A stretch of 64,000 nt of DNA, from the NCBI GenBank assembly GCA_037043235.1, contig JAWRVZ010000038.1, positions 1,861,501-1,925,500 on the forward strand, in the 5' to 3' direction. Positions 31,432 through 43,559 of the stretch are shown one piece after another. The notes beneath the pieces were generated by a model. The model did not search any database and was not told the DNA's origin. It was given only the letters and a program-made list of their open reading frames with translations. The DNA is from Rhodeus uyekii (taxonomy: Eukaryota; Chordata; Actinopteri; Cypriniformes; Acheilognathidae). The first letter of the stretch is position 1. Every line of letters begins with the position of its first letter. A program made the position numbers and the translations under genes.

Positions 31432-32768
31432 TTTACACTATTTTTTAAAATTTAAAGTCATAAAATGCCTCAATTTCAATAGGCATTACTAAAAAATATC
31501 TAGTGTTCAAAAGAAGAAATCACAGAATACTGGTTGCAAACGTCATGAGCTTGATTAAAACAGTCAACATTTTCATTTTGGAGTGAACTAATGAAGTAGA
31601 CTCACTTGTTTCCACTGCAGAAGATAATTTGTACTGTTAAAACGTGAAACAACAGAAAATAATGTGGTAAATAACAGAAAGAAACCTACATGAGAAAAAA
31701 AGAGACAGCGGCCACATTCTAAGAGAGCCACAAATTAGCCTAGTTGTATATAAAGTACTCGAAACTACTCAAACTGGGAACTTATTATCAATTTGAATGT
31801 TAGACTGCATTGAGATTGCTCTTTATTAATTAAACAACAAGCTACTTCCGCTCTTTTCCAAAACCTAATGAGCTGCCTACATAGGCAGTGTTTTTAGACT
31901 CTCAGTGTGAAGGCAGTTCAAAAAAGGTAGGCAGCATGATTATTCCACCTTGATGACTTATTTTGCTGTAGATTTAGTACTACTATAATGCATTAGTTAT
32001 TATATGCACACATGATGCAAGGATATAGCTCAAACTGTACAGTATGGCACTTGCAAAGCCAAGATAATAGGGTTTAACTTCAAAGGAAAGCATGAACTGA
32101 TAAAATGCATACTGTGAATGCAGTGTAAGTTGCTTTGGATACATGCATTAATGTAAATGCATTGCAACAAGCTCTGGAAAAATAAGCTGATTGATGAAAC
32201 AACAGAGATTAAAAAAAGTATATGCAATGAGTATTGCATTATCAGATTAGCAACAGGTTAATTCCAAACTCTACTGAAACCATTTGTAAGGAGCAAGGCA
32301 GATCACTAGGTTTTGGGTACAGAGCCAATAGACAAGTTATTATCATACTAAGAAATAACAGCAAAAACAAGACAAGAGAAAATTGATCAGAGTCTGAAAA
32401 GAAGTCCATCAGTTATTGGCCAACCAGTGACCTTAAGAAAGCAACCACAGCTGGCTATCGGGAGAATTGACCAGTACGCAGAAGAAGTAACTTCCAGGGA
32501 CTAAAGGGTGGATTACAGTAAGACATGATAAAACAACAAACCTTCAAGTCTTGGTGAACACACTGCAAGTACATACTTTGGTGGTAACAAACTTCAGTGC
32601 CTTCAAAAGCTTGCAAAGTGTGTTCTGCCTGAAAATATCTGTTAGACTGTTTTCAGGCTGCTTTCCTTTTCATGTAATGACATTTCAAAAATATAAAACA
32701 TATTATTCTCGACAGTACAAATGGTAAAGGCAAAAATAGACCTCTATGTGTTGTTGTGCTCAGGGTCA

Positions 32769-32920
32769 TTAACTCTTGGGGGGCATTTTGTTGGTGTAAA
32801 AGTCTCTGCAGGTCTGGCAGCAGCGTTGGTACCAGCGCATGTCCTGGCACAGGTTCTTATCTCGAATCACCCTGCAGTAAACCGCCCACTGATCCCCTCT
32901 GCACTTGTAGGTCAAAGCAG
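32769..32920 (-). CDS. adamts17: adamts17 last exon: PLAC domain and stop
   Basis: The acceptor is TCCCGGCAG at 32,921-32,929. The exon completes an Ala codon (G from the previous exon plus CT), then AALTYKCRGDQW, YCRVIRDKNLCQDMRWYQRC and CQTCRDFYTNKMPPKS, stop at 32,769-32,771. Six cysteines fit the protease-and-lacunin (PLAC) domain that ends many ADAMTS proteins. Confidence 0.96.
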
Positions 32921-33749
32921 CTGCCGGGAATGACAGAAGGACAGGAAATTTCATAGATTCAATTATATGACATGATCCCTGACAACATGCATACATCACT
33001 CCAGAAATGTAAATGTGTGGAGTTCACCCAGAAGACCCATTTGTTGCCAGTGTCAGCAATGTTCAGTGTTACTGTCATGAGCAATGAACAACACTTCTAC
33101 AGTATTTAATTCAACATTTCTTGAAACTTTATTTCAATTTAAACTTATTAAACGTTAGTTAATGCACTGTGAACTAACTATATTTTTTACTTACTAACAT
33201 TAACAAAGAAATTAAAGACTTATGAGTCCTAATGAGACCTTATTGTAAAGTATTACTGCTGATTCTTTGTAATTATTTGTACAATTTCTTTTAAAACACA
33301 CATTTTCAAAGTAAATCTTTTAACAGATTTTAAAAGATTCTTTTAACAGATGTCTTGGCAAAGAAATGTTTATTGTTTAAAGCAAATACAGGCTCTATTC
33401 CAAAACCTAGCGAGAACAACAATGAGAACCAAAAAATATTGCAATGACAACTAGCTGAAATAATATTTAAGTAATTACATGCTTTATAGTTTTAGTTTAG
33501 TTGCAGTTTTAACTAGCAATAAAATTAAAATGAGATATATATGCATCATAAAGCTATATGTCGTAAAGCTTTTAAAAACCAAACAATGCTATAATTCAAG
33601 CAATATGCAGTAAAATGATGTAACCTTTTCGCACGATGCATCATAAAAAGGCATGGAAATTAACTGTTTTTTTTTACTGTGTTTGACATATTTCTGGTTA
33701 ACACTGAATATTCAGGGACAAATAATGAACTGCGGAACATGAGTGTATA

Positions 33750-33933
33750 CAGGCCTGGCGCCACAAGCGGGAAAAAGGGGCCAGCTAAGATCGGATTTGT
33801 TTCAATTTGTAACCCCTGCCCCCCAAAACAAGATTTTAACCAAGGGGAACAAGGTACCTACCATCCAAAATTCCATAGCCCCCTCATGAATTAAGAATCC
33901 CCCCCCAGTTAATGTGTCCCGGCGCCAGCTCTG
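33750..33933. mobile_element. hAT-like MITE next to an adamts17 splice donor
   Basis: The ends are CAGGCCTGGCGCC and the complement of GGCGCCAGCTCTG. They are flanked by 8-bp near-identical direct repeats, AGTGTATA (33,742-33,749) and AGTCTATA (33,934-33,941), the target length typical of hAT transposons. It is 184 bp with C/A-rich tracts and no transposase. Its right edge lies 42 bases from the exon at 33,976. Confidence 0.75.
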
Positions 33934-33975
33934 AGTCTATAACAAACACAAACGTCTTTGAAGGTAAAGTCTTAC

Positions 33976-34153
33976 CTAGTCTAGGGGAGGTGATGGTGTT
34001 CACATTGACTTTTACGTTACACGCCCCCTGATGACACTGTCTGTACGCAGGGAGCTTCAGGACTTTTGGGCAGTCGCTGCCATGTCGACCGGTCACTTTG
34101 TGCATGCATTGGACCACTCTAGATTGCAAGCCCCGCCCACAGGATGATGAGCA
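33976..34153 (-). CDS. adamts17: adamts17 exon: thrombospondin type-1 repeat
   Basis: The acceptor is ATTCATTGCAG just above 34,153 and the donor is GTAAG at 33,975. It encodes CSSSCGRGLQSRVVQCMHKV, then TGRHGSDCPKVLKLPAYRQC, ending NTITSPRL plus one base. The CSxSCGxG core and the cysteine spacing mark a type-1 repeat. It starts in phase 0 and leaves one base for the PLAC exon. Confidence 0.96.
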
Positions 34154-34491
34154 CTGCAATGAATCAATGATAACATCAGAATAGATTTAAAATAAACATA
34201 AATCACATCATAACTTGCTCTAATAGACCTAATTTTACTCACTTAAATGAATAATCAATATTTCAAAACAAGCTCATATCTACTTGAAACTGTCAATGTC
34301 GTGTTTAATTAATATATTACTGGATAATCCAGAAATCATAGATCCTCTTCTTAATATTGTTAATTCTTCTTTGTCATTAGGATACGTACCAAAAACCTTT
34401 AAACTAGCCGTAATTAAACCGCTTATTAAAAAAACCACAACTTGATCCTACAGAATTAGTTAATTACAGGCCGATATCAAATCTACCTTTT

Positions 34492-35094
34492 TTGTCAAAA
34501 ATTCTAGAAAAGGCAATATCTTCACAACTATGTTCCGTTCTAGAAAGAAACAGCATCTACGAGGATTTCCAGTCAGGATTTAGACCATATCATAGTACTG
34601 AGACTGCTCTCATTAGAGTTACAAATGATTTGCTTTTATCATCCGATCATGGTTGTATCTCTCTGTTAGTGTTACTGGACCTTAGTGCTGCATTTGATAC
34701 AATCGACCACAAAATCCTTCTAAATAGACTTGAAAATTATGTTAGCATTAGTGGAGTTGCATTAGCCTGGTTCAAATCGTACTTATCTGACCGTTATCAG
34801 TTTGTAGCAGTAAATGAGATGTCGTCATATCGATCATGGGTTCAGTATGGAGTTCCTCAAGGTTCAGTACTAGGACCATTGCTTTTCACCCTATACATGC
34901 TTCCTTTGGGTGCAATTATTAGGAAGCATGGCATTAGCTTTCACTGTTACGCTGATGATACTCAGCTCTATATTTCTTCTCATCCTGATGAAACGTACCA
35001 ATTCACTAAATTAACAGAATGCATAACTGATATAAAAAATTGGATGACTAATAACTTTCTACTGCTTAATTCTGAAAAAAAACAGAGATTCTAA
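34492..35094 (+). pseudogene. LINE ORF2 reverse transcriptase, first piece
   Basis: RT motifs in order: FQSGFRPYHSTETAL, LLDLSAAFDTIDH, YGVPQGSVLGPLLF and the catalytic CYADDTQLY. The frame is lost at a run of eight A (near 35,078-35,085), just after LLLNSEK, which looks like a one-base slip; a second break lies upstream, at about 34,431-34,440. All visible catalytic residues are kept. Confidence 0.88.
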
Positions 35095-35192
35095 TTATTA
35101 AACCAAAAAGTTCTGCACGTAATAATCTAGACTACTGCCTAACACTCGATGGCTGCTCTGTCAAGTCTTCGTCGTCAGTTAAAAACCTGGGT

Positions 35193-35792
35193 GTGCTCTT
35201 TGATACCAATCTTTCATTTGAAAGCCATGTTTCTAGCATCTGTAAAATGGCATTCTTCCATCTTAAAAATATATCTAAATTGCGACATATGCTCTCAAAG
35301 ACAAATGCGGAAAAGTTAGTTTATGCGTTCCTGAGTTCAAGGCTAGATTATTGTAATGCTTTACTAGGTGGCTGCCCTGCACGCTTAATACACAAATTCC
35401 AGCTGGTCCAAAATGCAGCAGCTCGAGTTCTTACTAGAACCAGGAAGTATGAGCATATTAGCCCAGTTCTGTCAAACCTGCACTGGCTTCCTATTAAACA
35501 CCTAATACATTTTAAAATCTTGCTAATGACTTACAAAGCATTAAATGGTTTAGCTCCACAGTACTTGAGCGATCTCTTAACACATTATAGTCCATCACGT
35601 CTATTGCGATCCCAAAATGCTGACCAGCTTATAATACCTGGAATATCAAAGTCAACTGCTGGCGGTCGATCTTTTTCCTATTTAGCTCCTAAACTCTGGA
35701 ACAGTCTTCCTAATACAGTTCGGGAAGCAGACACACTCTGTCAGTTTAAATCTAGACTAAAAACACATCTCTTCAACCTGGCATACACATAA
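35193..35792 (+). pseudogene. LINE ORF2 C-terminal piece
   Basis: It continues the same ORF2 in another frame: LGVLFDTNLSFESHV, then RLDYCNALLGGCP, LHWLPIKHLIHFKIL and LWNSLPNTVREADTL, ending KSRLKTHLFNLAYT. These are standard features of the L2/CR1 ORF2 end. It stops at 35,792, followed by the 3' region of about 550 bp. Confidence 0.88.
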
Positions 35793-36594
35793 CACATTAT
35801 ACATACATTATTAATCCAAATCATGTAAAATGATTGTTAGGCTGCATAATTTAGGTCAGCCGGAACCGGGAACATTCTCATAACATCTGATGTACTCGAT
35901 ACATCAGAAGAAGAATGGCATCTACGCTGATATTATTCTCTGTTTATTCCGAGGTTACCATGGTCAGTCGGATCCGGGCCGTATCCAGATGAGATGAAGT
36001 TCCTGCACCTGGACACGAGCACAGCACTGCCCTGAAGTGTCTGCGGAGACCGTGACTCTACTAAACCCTCCCCGGTGTAGATTATGAACCCATCTCCAAT
36101 CGGACCAAATTAGACTTAATATTAGACTTTAATTATCAATATAATAAACAACCAATCAATCAAATCGATCAATAATCATAACTTAGCACTTAATATTCAT
36201 CAATTGTATTAATTCGCCTGCTCTTTTAAGGCTGCCGTTAAGCCAAACAAACTTTGTTTATAATGTTTTCATGTGACCAATGTAAAGCTGCTTTGAAACA
36301 ATCTGTATTGTAAAAAGCGCTATATAAGTAAAGGTGACTTGACTTGACTTGATAATCAGATTATATAGATAAGCAGGAATAAAATATGACAGCAATGGTA
36401 TCAATTATTATGATTGTTTAGCTCAAATCTTTTTTCAGATTCAGAATCTTTGTTCAAACTAATGCACATGCACATGCATATTCAAGAGTAAGCAAAGGAG
36501 ACTGGCCATTATAACTGTAAGGTAGGACTATTATTGAGTGTTACTGTAGGATTTCTCCCATAGATTATTACACTTTGGACATGTCTTCTGCTTG

Positions 36595-37194
36595 AGGCCC
36601 AGTCACACAGCGGAAACGCATGAATCACGCACGAATTACGCACAGATTTTCGTTTCTGCGCGGAGCGTGCGTTGTATGCGTAATTCGTCGGTGGAACGAA
36701 CGTTTACTGTCAGTGGACAGTAAGTGGATGTGTGTCGAAGGCGGTTTGTGCGTGATTTTGAGTTTTGAACGGTTCAAAAATTTTCCGACGCACAACTGTG
36801 CGTTGGTGTGCGTTATTCATGACTCGGCGTGCGTAGTTTATGCGTCGAGTATGCGTGACTATGCGCGGTGACACGCGTCGGCCGTCAGTGCTTATGCGTT
36901 GGAACCGGTTTGAAACCACGTCCGTCCACTGACGCCCCACCTTCATATCACGCATGAACCGCGCATGTATCACGTTCATTCCACTGACAACGTGGATTCT
37001 GAAAGTGCTTGTACGTGCAACGTTCGCGGTCGTGTGCGTGTTTGGACGCGCTCCGTCAGTGATTCATGCGTCGGGCGTGCGTCGAATGTTTCGTGGAATA
37101 CTTTGGTCAATTTCTCGACGCACAAGCACGCACAAACCCAATCTGTGCTTGATTTGCGAGTGATTCGTGCGTGATCGGCTGTGTGACTGGCCCT
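36595..37194. mobile_element. CpG-rich MITE with inverted ends (AGGCCCAGTCACACAGC)
   Basis: The left AGGCCCAGTCACACAGC and the complement of the right end, AGGGCCAGTCACACAGC, differ at one base. It is 600 bp, with many CGCACGAAT/ATTCGTGCG words in both orientations, so the element folds on itself. Its CpG density is far above the AT-rich surroundings. The frames within it are artefacts of the repeats. No clear target duplication is seen. Confidence 0.75.
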
Positions 37195-38410
37195 TTACAA
37201 TGTGACAAATATAATAATAAATAAATAAAATATTCCAGAAATATGAGAATAAAACCTTTGAAGACTACAAAAATGTAACTAAATATGCTAGCAGTTAAAT
37301 AAACAGTACAAAATGTATCTAATTAAGAAAAATAATTGTATACATAAGAGTCAAAGGGACAGCTGAATCTCTGTCTTTGAACTCACGCTAGCCTTTGTTT
37401 TACAGATACACGTTTGCATTTTCATGGTACCCTAATGAGCATTTCTGTCTCCAGGCAAAACCAAAGTTTCCTCTTTTCTGATCAGAAACAAAAACGATTC
37501 ATAAGCCTGACCTAATTTACATTGTGTGCTGTAAGTGCTCGAAAACTCTCAAACGTCTTCAGCTTTCCCTTGACATTTCTGTTCATAAGAAGTTAATAAT
37601 TTACGCTGTTTTCAAGCAAGCAAAATACACAGTACAGTATCTAAAGACTCTTTTTTTTCACAGGCCTCCACATTATTGATAAACTGCATCCTAATTTAAT
37701 GTTGTTTAGTAGAGTATTATAAATTGATAAGGATTGTGTGAACCAAGACAACTCAAGTTGTGACACAGTCAATAGCCAAACCTGCTGCTGCACAGGTTTG
37801 AAACAACTCAAGCTTTCTAAAAAGCAGCTGTGTTGTGATGTTGATACCCAAAATTGCATATTTAAATTTGACTAAATATGTAATATACAAACATACAAGG
37901 TTCTGTGTGGATCTGCTGATTGCAAATGGAAGACATAAGCCAGAGGAAGACAACAGGTGGAAATCTTTCTTCAATAATCTACTGTTCTGTTTCGTATGAG
38001 ATGAGCAGGAGTCATAATGTCATCGCATCAGCCACGATCGTCACACTCAGGCAATTAAGACCCAAAAGGAAGCTTTATTTCTCCAATAACATGGCAGAAA
38101 AATTAAATCAACGTGTCACTGTGACAATCTAATACATTTTAATAAACTTATAGTTCAAATGGGGAGGAGCAAATTCAGTTAGTTCATCACTGAAGAGCTA
38201 GGAACAGACGGCATGATGAAATGATAAACACAAAATAAATTCACCTGATTATGGCACAAACAACATCACTGACATAAACAGTCCTCAGTACAATGCAGTC
38301 AAAATATAGTCTCGATCAGCGAACCAAACATTCTCAATATTTTAAATATTGAGTGGTGCATTGTCAGCCCGGCCTATAATTACATGCATTATAGGTCCAT
38401 ATAATTTGTT
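37195..38410. other. Intron of adamts17, no feature seen
   Basis: AT-rich noncoding sequence within the 12.3-kb intron. No exon, RNA or named repeat is recognised. Confidence 0.55.
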
Positions 38411-38836
38411 TATACACTTGCATTCAAAAGTTTGGGGTTGGTAAGATTTTCAGTAACTTACTTCCCAGGCTGTATTTATTTGATTAAAAATATAATAATA
38501 CTGAGAAATATCACATTTAAAAAATTACTATTTTGAAAAATAATTCTTATTACAAAAATATTATTGTATTATAATATATTTTAAAATGTAAATTATTCCT
38601 GTGAAGCAAAGCTGAATTGTCTTCAGTCTTCAGTGTCACATGATCCTTCAGAAATCATTCTGAAATGCCGGATTCGTTTTTTTCCCCCCAAGATTGCTTT
38701 GAGTAGAAAGTAGAAAGAGCAGCATTTATTTGAAATTTATAATTGTACTTTTCTGTCACCTTTGTTCAATTTAGCCTTGCTGAATAAAAATATTAATTTG
38801 TTTTTATTTATTTTAAACTTTTGAAATAGTAGTGTA
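38411..38836. repeat. Foldback repeat (GTTTGGGGTC family) in intron
   Basis: Left ACACTTGCATTCAAAAGTTTGGGG; right AACTTTTGAAATAGTAGTGT; inside AGTGTCACATGATCCTTCAG. The two ends are inverted relative to each other. Confidence 0.75.
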
Positions 38837-41227
38837 ATTTGCATTAAAATTACCATATTCTTTAATTCTTTATTTAATACATACTCTTTTTGTAATTCTT
38901 TCATTTCAAAGAAATTAGGTACACTGGGATGTTGCCCCAGACCCCCCATTAAAGACCCCTGGACTGGATAATAGGAGCTGTCGGCTGCCATGGCTACAGA
39001 CGATACAAACAAAAATAGTTTTCCGAAGTGGCAAAAGGTGCATGAAAGCAATACATTTCCCTGCCTCCGAGGGAACCCAAAATAATTTCAACAGCACACA
39101 ATATTTCACATTTTACAAGAGATCAAGGGCTATTGAAAATTAAATCAGCATGGCAGGTAAGCATTGATCTCAGTGTTGCCTGTCGACAGAGTCTAGTAAA
39201 TAATAGCGGTCAGGGAAAGTGTGAGTGGAGTGATTTCAGAACCACTCGTCATTCCTAATACCACATGTACTATAAAAGAGAAGAGGCATCACACGCTCCA
39301 ACCCAAAAACATCTAACCTGCTACTCATCTCTGAATCACAGACTTCCTCAAGAGAAGTTCGCTTTTGATTTGAGCTATTAAATATGACAAAACTGCAGAT
39401 TACGAGAGTGTGTGTAAAGAGATCACTCTTACTGATGTCAACTGAGTTCTTCTTTACAACATTTTAAAATGTCCAATTACTGTTTTAACTATTCAAGTTA
39501 CTTTAGGAAGGCAGTGTTACCACAACAGCCGACTAAAATGATGATTAAATAGCTATTTTAGCTTTTGGTTGATGTTAAAGTAGGCTGTTGGTTAGCACTG
39601 AAAAGCACAGCGAAGTGCCTTGAAACACGCAGTGCTATTCAATGTGTTGACGTAATTTCTACAGGAGCAGGAAGACAGGAAGACTACTTCTTAAAATAGC
39701 CAATAGTATTTTGTTTATACAAAGCTTGGCCAGAGCATATTTGTAAATTATAAAACATTTGTAAATTAGAAATGTTGGCATGGAAAAAAGAAATTGATAA
39801 AAAAATTATATATATATACACACATGAAATATAAATAAAATAAAGTATAAATATATTAAATTTTTTGGTATTTTTTGGATTTTTTGGTAGAGTTGCACAG
39901 AAAATAGGAGCATTTTGCAAATGCTCTGCCCACACTGAATCAATGAAAACTCCTTATCTACTTTAAATGAAAGTATATAGAAAATATATATTTTTCCATT
40001 TGAAATGGCACTTTAAGTTCATGTTCCCTGAATTCAATTATCTGGATGCATATTAGTATTAGAAAAATATAACTGACATAATGTAGACACAAAATGAACA
40101 CAAGTGAAGAGAACTCCAAACAGAGACCGATTCTACCTTGTTACAATTTCTCATCAAATGCAGAAATAAAATATGTAATAGTGTCATTTTGTGCCAAAAC
40201 ACAAAATGTGTTCCACATAATTGAAAAGGATGACAATCACAATCCTGGATAAGAGCACAGCAGCCAAAACATTGAAAAAAGCATGATTTTCCTGTTCTCA
40301 GTAGCCTATTTCTATTCAGCAGAGGGCTTTCTGTCAAGCCGTGTCAGTCATACAAATGAAGGTTCATGTCTTAATCAGTGTAAATCTTCCGGCTGTAATA
40401 TTTTGGCATCAGTCATTACTGTAAAAAATTTCCTAATTGTATTGTTGAATCAATGCGGAGTAGGTCAACAAATTAAAGACAACTAGACTAAAAGTGTGGA
40501 ATATTTTGCCAGGATATTATTATATGAATTTTTTTTGTCTTGCATTGGTATTAAAAACAGTTTCCAATATTTGAAATAAAGCTGAAATAAAATATAAATA
40601 TTAGATGATCTTAAAACTTACAAACTAACACAAACAAAAATTACAAACGTTGTCTTGTCAACAAATTGATATTAAATACATATAAAAGTAGAAAAAAAAT
40701 AATTACAAAAGCACATAACTATGACTAAACTAGAATGAAACCATAAAAACTAAGAGCTAATTCAAAATATCAATCAATACTATAATAGTATATAAATAAT
40801 ACTAAAATAACACCTGCTGCGGTGCATTCTGGGAACCCAAACACCAGCATAATACATTTAGACTTCCCGGTTCATATTTAAATACAGTTTAAGAGACATT
40901 ACTGTAATACAGACATGCATACAACATCACAGTAATAAATTATAGAACTACTACTGTAAAAAAAATACTGTGAAGTAGGATGCAGTAAATTCACACTAAA
41001 TGTTTTCCAGTGTAGTTCAGTTTCTACTCAGTGTGATAGTAGCTCATCTTTCACTGAGATGCTGCAGATCACTGAAATGAAAAGGAAGAGGTCTACAGAG
41101 GAAACATCTGCTCTTTACATAAATACATGACACATGCAAAAATATCAGATGCTTTCTGCACCAACATCTCACTAATGAGAATATCTATTTTCCTCTCATT
41201 CTGGCTCCAAAAAACTACGGCCGACTT
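38837..41227. other. Intron of adamts17, no feature seen
   Basis: AT-rich, with an (AT)/(AC) microsatellite at about 39,808-39,824. No coding or RNA feature is recognised. Confidence 0.55.
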
Positions 41228-41393
41228 AGATTTAGATTTCAGATTTATGCATTTGGCAGACACTTTTATCCAAAGCGACTTACATTGCATTCAAGAAACA
41301 CATTGAATCAGTTCTTGCTTTCTCTGGAATCAAACCCATGACCTTGGCGTTGTAAACACCAATGCTCAACTCGTTGAGCTACAGGAAAGCTTT
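41228..41393 (-). mobile_element. tRNA-derived SINE
   Basis: On the minus strand: A box as GTAGCTCAACGAGTTGAGC (41,364-41,382 on plus), a decayed B box, then the tail AAGTCGCTTTGGATAAAAGT and ATGCATAAATCTGAAAT. The best-preserved tRNA-like head in the window. Confidence 0.8.
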
Positions 41394-42628
41394 GACTTCA
41401 CCAACAAATGTTGCATAGCCTTGTATAGCGTACACTGAGAGCCTCTGGACACACATAAAATAAGCAGTAAACCACAACAGGACATGCAATGATTTAATCA
41501 TATTTTTCTTGGCATTGATAAAATGCAAAATAAACATTTAATGCAAAATTAATCTTAGACATTACATTGAGATCAGACACTCACATCTTCACCAAAGATC
41601 AATTGCACCATTCGGCCATATTGCAGACCCTCAGTCTGAAATATAATCCTCCACAACTTTCAAATATCAACGCAAGCTTCCATCTCAAACAACTTCAACA
41701 TCTTTGGCCTCTGAAGGGGGACAATGGTAAGGTGAAGCTCAGAGCAAAACATAATCCCCAAACAAGAACCTACAACACATTCTAATACTCCAATTTGTTG
41801 TTTGTTGTTTGAGTCTTGAAAGTAATTCAGGGCAATATAATATTGCTATAAAAATGAATACAGAGCATGCATGTCAGCAACACTGAAATTAAACTTTAGC
41901 TATTCATTTTCTAAAATGTATACATTTGCTCCTGGATTCTGGTTCATAAATTTTCCGCTATTCTAGCCACGCTAAAATACAGGACACAAAACACCTGTGC
42001 ACTCATAGAGACCAACTATTAACCTTAGTTTGCACGTCAGGAACTACACCTTTATATTGGCCATCAATGACCCAATATCAACATCGGCTAATGAAAAATA
42101 CATATTGGATGAGCATTATTCCCAAATATCCTAAGGCAAGAAGTTTATTTCCACCCTGTGCACTTGAGACACTAAGTCATAAAAAATATGTCTGCATTGA
42201 GATGGCGAGAGCTCATTAGTGAGGAACACCAACCTCAAGAGAAAGAGGGAACAAGACAGATGCTGCTTTATAGGCGTGATGCCGACCCTGGGCCGCAACA
42301 GTCAGCTCTACTGGGGCTAAAGCAAAGTAACCAGTGACAGCCCAAATGCATCACATATGACAAAGCAACAAACACTGATTCAGCTGAAGGTTTCTGGACG
42401 CATGCAAAATGCTCTCTAGCTGGCCTAATGTTTTCCTGCCTGTTTTCATTGGACGTTGTTTGATGCATCATAGCTTCGTTATGAGAGGAATACTTTGGGT
42501 CTGGTACAAGTTAAGCTCAATTGACAGTGCTTGGAGAATAGTGCTAATTACTATTTACATTTATTTCTTTTAATTCATCCCTCATTTTGTTTTTAAAAGG
42601 TTTTTCTAGGTTATATGGCTTTATTATA
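41394..42628. other. Intron of adamts17, no feature seen
   Basis: No exon or named repeat recognised in this stretch of the 12.3-kb intron. Confidence 0.55.
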
Positions 42629-42630
42629 TA

Positions 42631-43392
42631 CAGTAGAACCCCGACTTACGAAACGCTCTACGTACGAAAAGTTCGACATACAATAAAAGATTTCGGGTTT
42701 TTTTCCGCCAGAGTTACGACAAAATGATCGAGATGCGAAAAACGAAATCTCGGCGAGGCGACGATTTCCGAGTTTTGTTTTGAAATTCGCGCTGATTTTG
42801 GTTCGGGTTGGATGAAGACTACAGTTTGTCCGGTCAGAACAATGATGTCTCACTCAGGGAATGATCCAAAACTGGTATTTATTAAAGGTGCATAGATCGA
42901 TAAAATCTCAACGATTGGCACTAATTCCCTGTATTTCACTCAATAAACTATATACAATCTTCAGCCAATCTCTGTCAGTCACTTCCTGAATTCCGAGGGA
43001 AAGTTTAGAATAGTCCATTTCGCACTGAATGACAGGGAAGGCTGGAATAGTCCATGTAAGAAGGGGAACACTTTTTACAATCCTGCTCTCCTATTGGTCA
43101 GCATCGCTCCCACCAGCCACTGTTAGCATAAACTTTTTCTAATCAGTAACCATGGATGTGAAGATTGTTGCTGAAGTCAAAGGGAAGAAGAGAGTGCTTT
43201 TCATTGAGTCGAAAATGGAAATTATTGAGAAGTATGAAGCTGGATTGCGCTTTGTCCCATGCTGAATATTGTTTTTGTAAGGCTTGGAACGGATTAGGCA
43301 ATTAACATGTAAAAGCCTGACCGACATACGAAAAGTTCGACATACGAAACCAACCTCGGAACGGATTAATTTCGTAAGTCGGGGTTCTACTG
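42631..43392. mobile_element. Tigger-like MITE with transposase N-terminus remnant, copy 1
   Basis: The ends CAGTAGAACCCCGACTTACG and CGTAAGTCGGGGTTCTACTG are perfect inverted repeats of 20 bases, flanked by TA (42,629-42,630 and 43,393-43,394). It is 762 bp. Subterminal repeats CGACATACGAAAAGTTCG add to the fold. It carries a 37-codon frame at 43,152 that is also kept in copy 2. Confidence 0.9.
43152..43265 (+). pseudogene. Remnant of transposase N-terminus in MITE copy 1
   Basis: ATG in good context (ACCATGG), encoding MDVKIVAEVKGKKRVLFIES then KMEIIEKYEAGLR, stop at 43,265. The shape KKxVLxxxxKxEIIxxxExG resembles the first helix-turn-helix of pogo/Tigger (CENP-B-like) transposases. The catalytic part is absent. 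The resemblance is short, hence the moderate confidence. Confidence 0.5.
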
Positions 43393-43559
43393 TATATAGC
43401 TTTACACAGAAATGGTTATTAAGTGATTTTTCACACTAAAACCATGTGAACACATTGTTTTGTGTCTTGTACCTTAACTATGGAAACATTTAACAGCTTA
43501 CAAATCGGCCCCTTCAACTTCCATTGTAAGAGGAGGTATGCGAGCTAGGCTAAGGGCTA

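Larger units (their letters stand above)
29369..32768. other. Downstream flank of adamts17, with MITEs
   Basis: Part of this may be adamts17 3' untranslated sequence, but I could not fix a polyadenylation site. It holds the repeats listed separately at 30,011, 30,557 and 31,073, a fragment of the 30,011 family at about 31,846-31,945, and a decayed piece of the GGGATAGTTCACC family near 30,880-31,065. No further gene is seen. Confidence 0.55.
34310..36352 (+). mobile_element. L2-like LINE, 5' truncated, in an adamts17 intron
   Basis: It contains the RT half of ORF2 and a 3' region ending in AAAGCGCTATATAAGTAAAG followed by CTTGA repeats, a tail I know from fish L2/CR1-type LINEs. The apurinic endonuclease half is missing, the usual result of incomplete reverse transcription. 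The left border is approximate: similarity to RT upstream sequence (VIKPLIKK) is visible from about 34,330. It lies antisense to adamts17 and begins about 150-200 bases upstream of the acceptor of exon 33,976-34,153. Confidence 0.85.
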
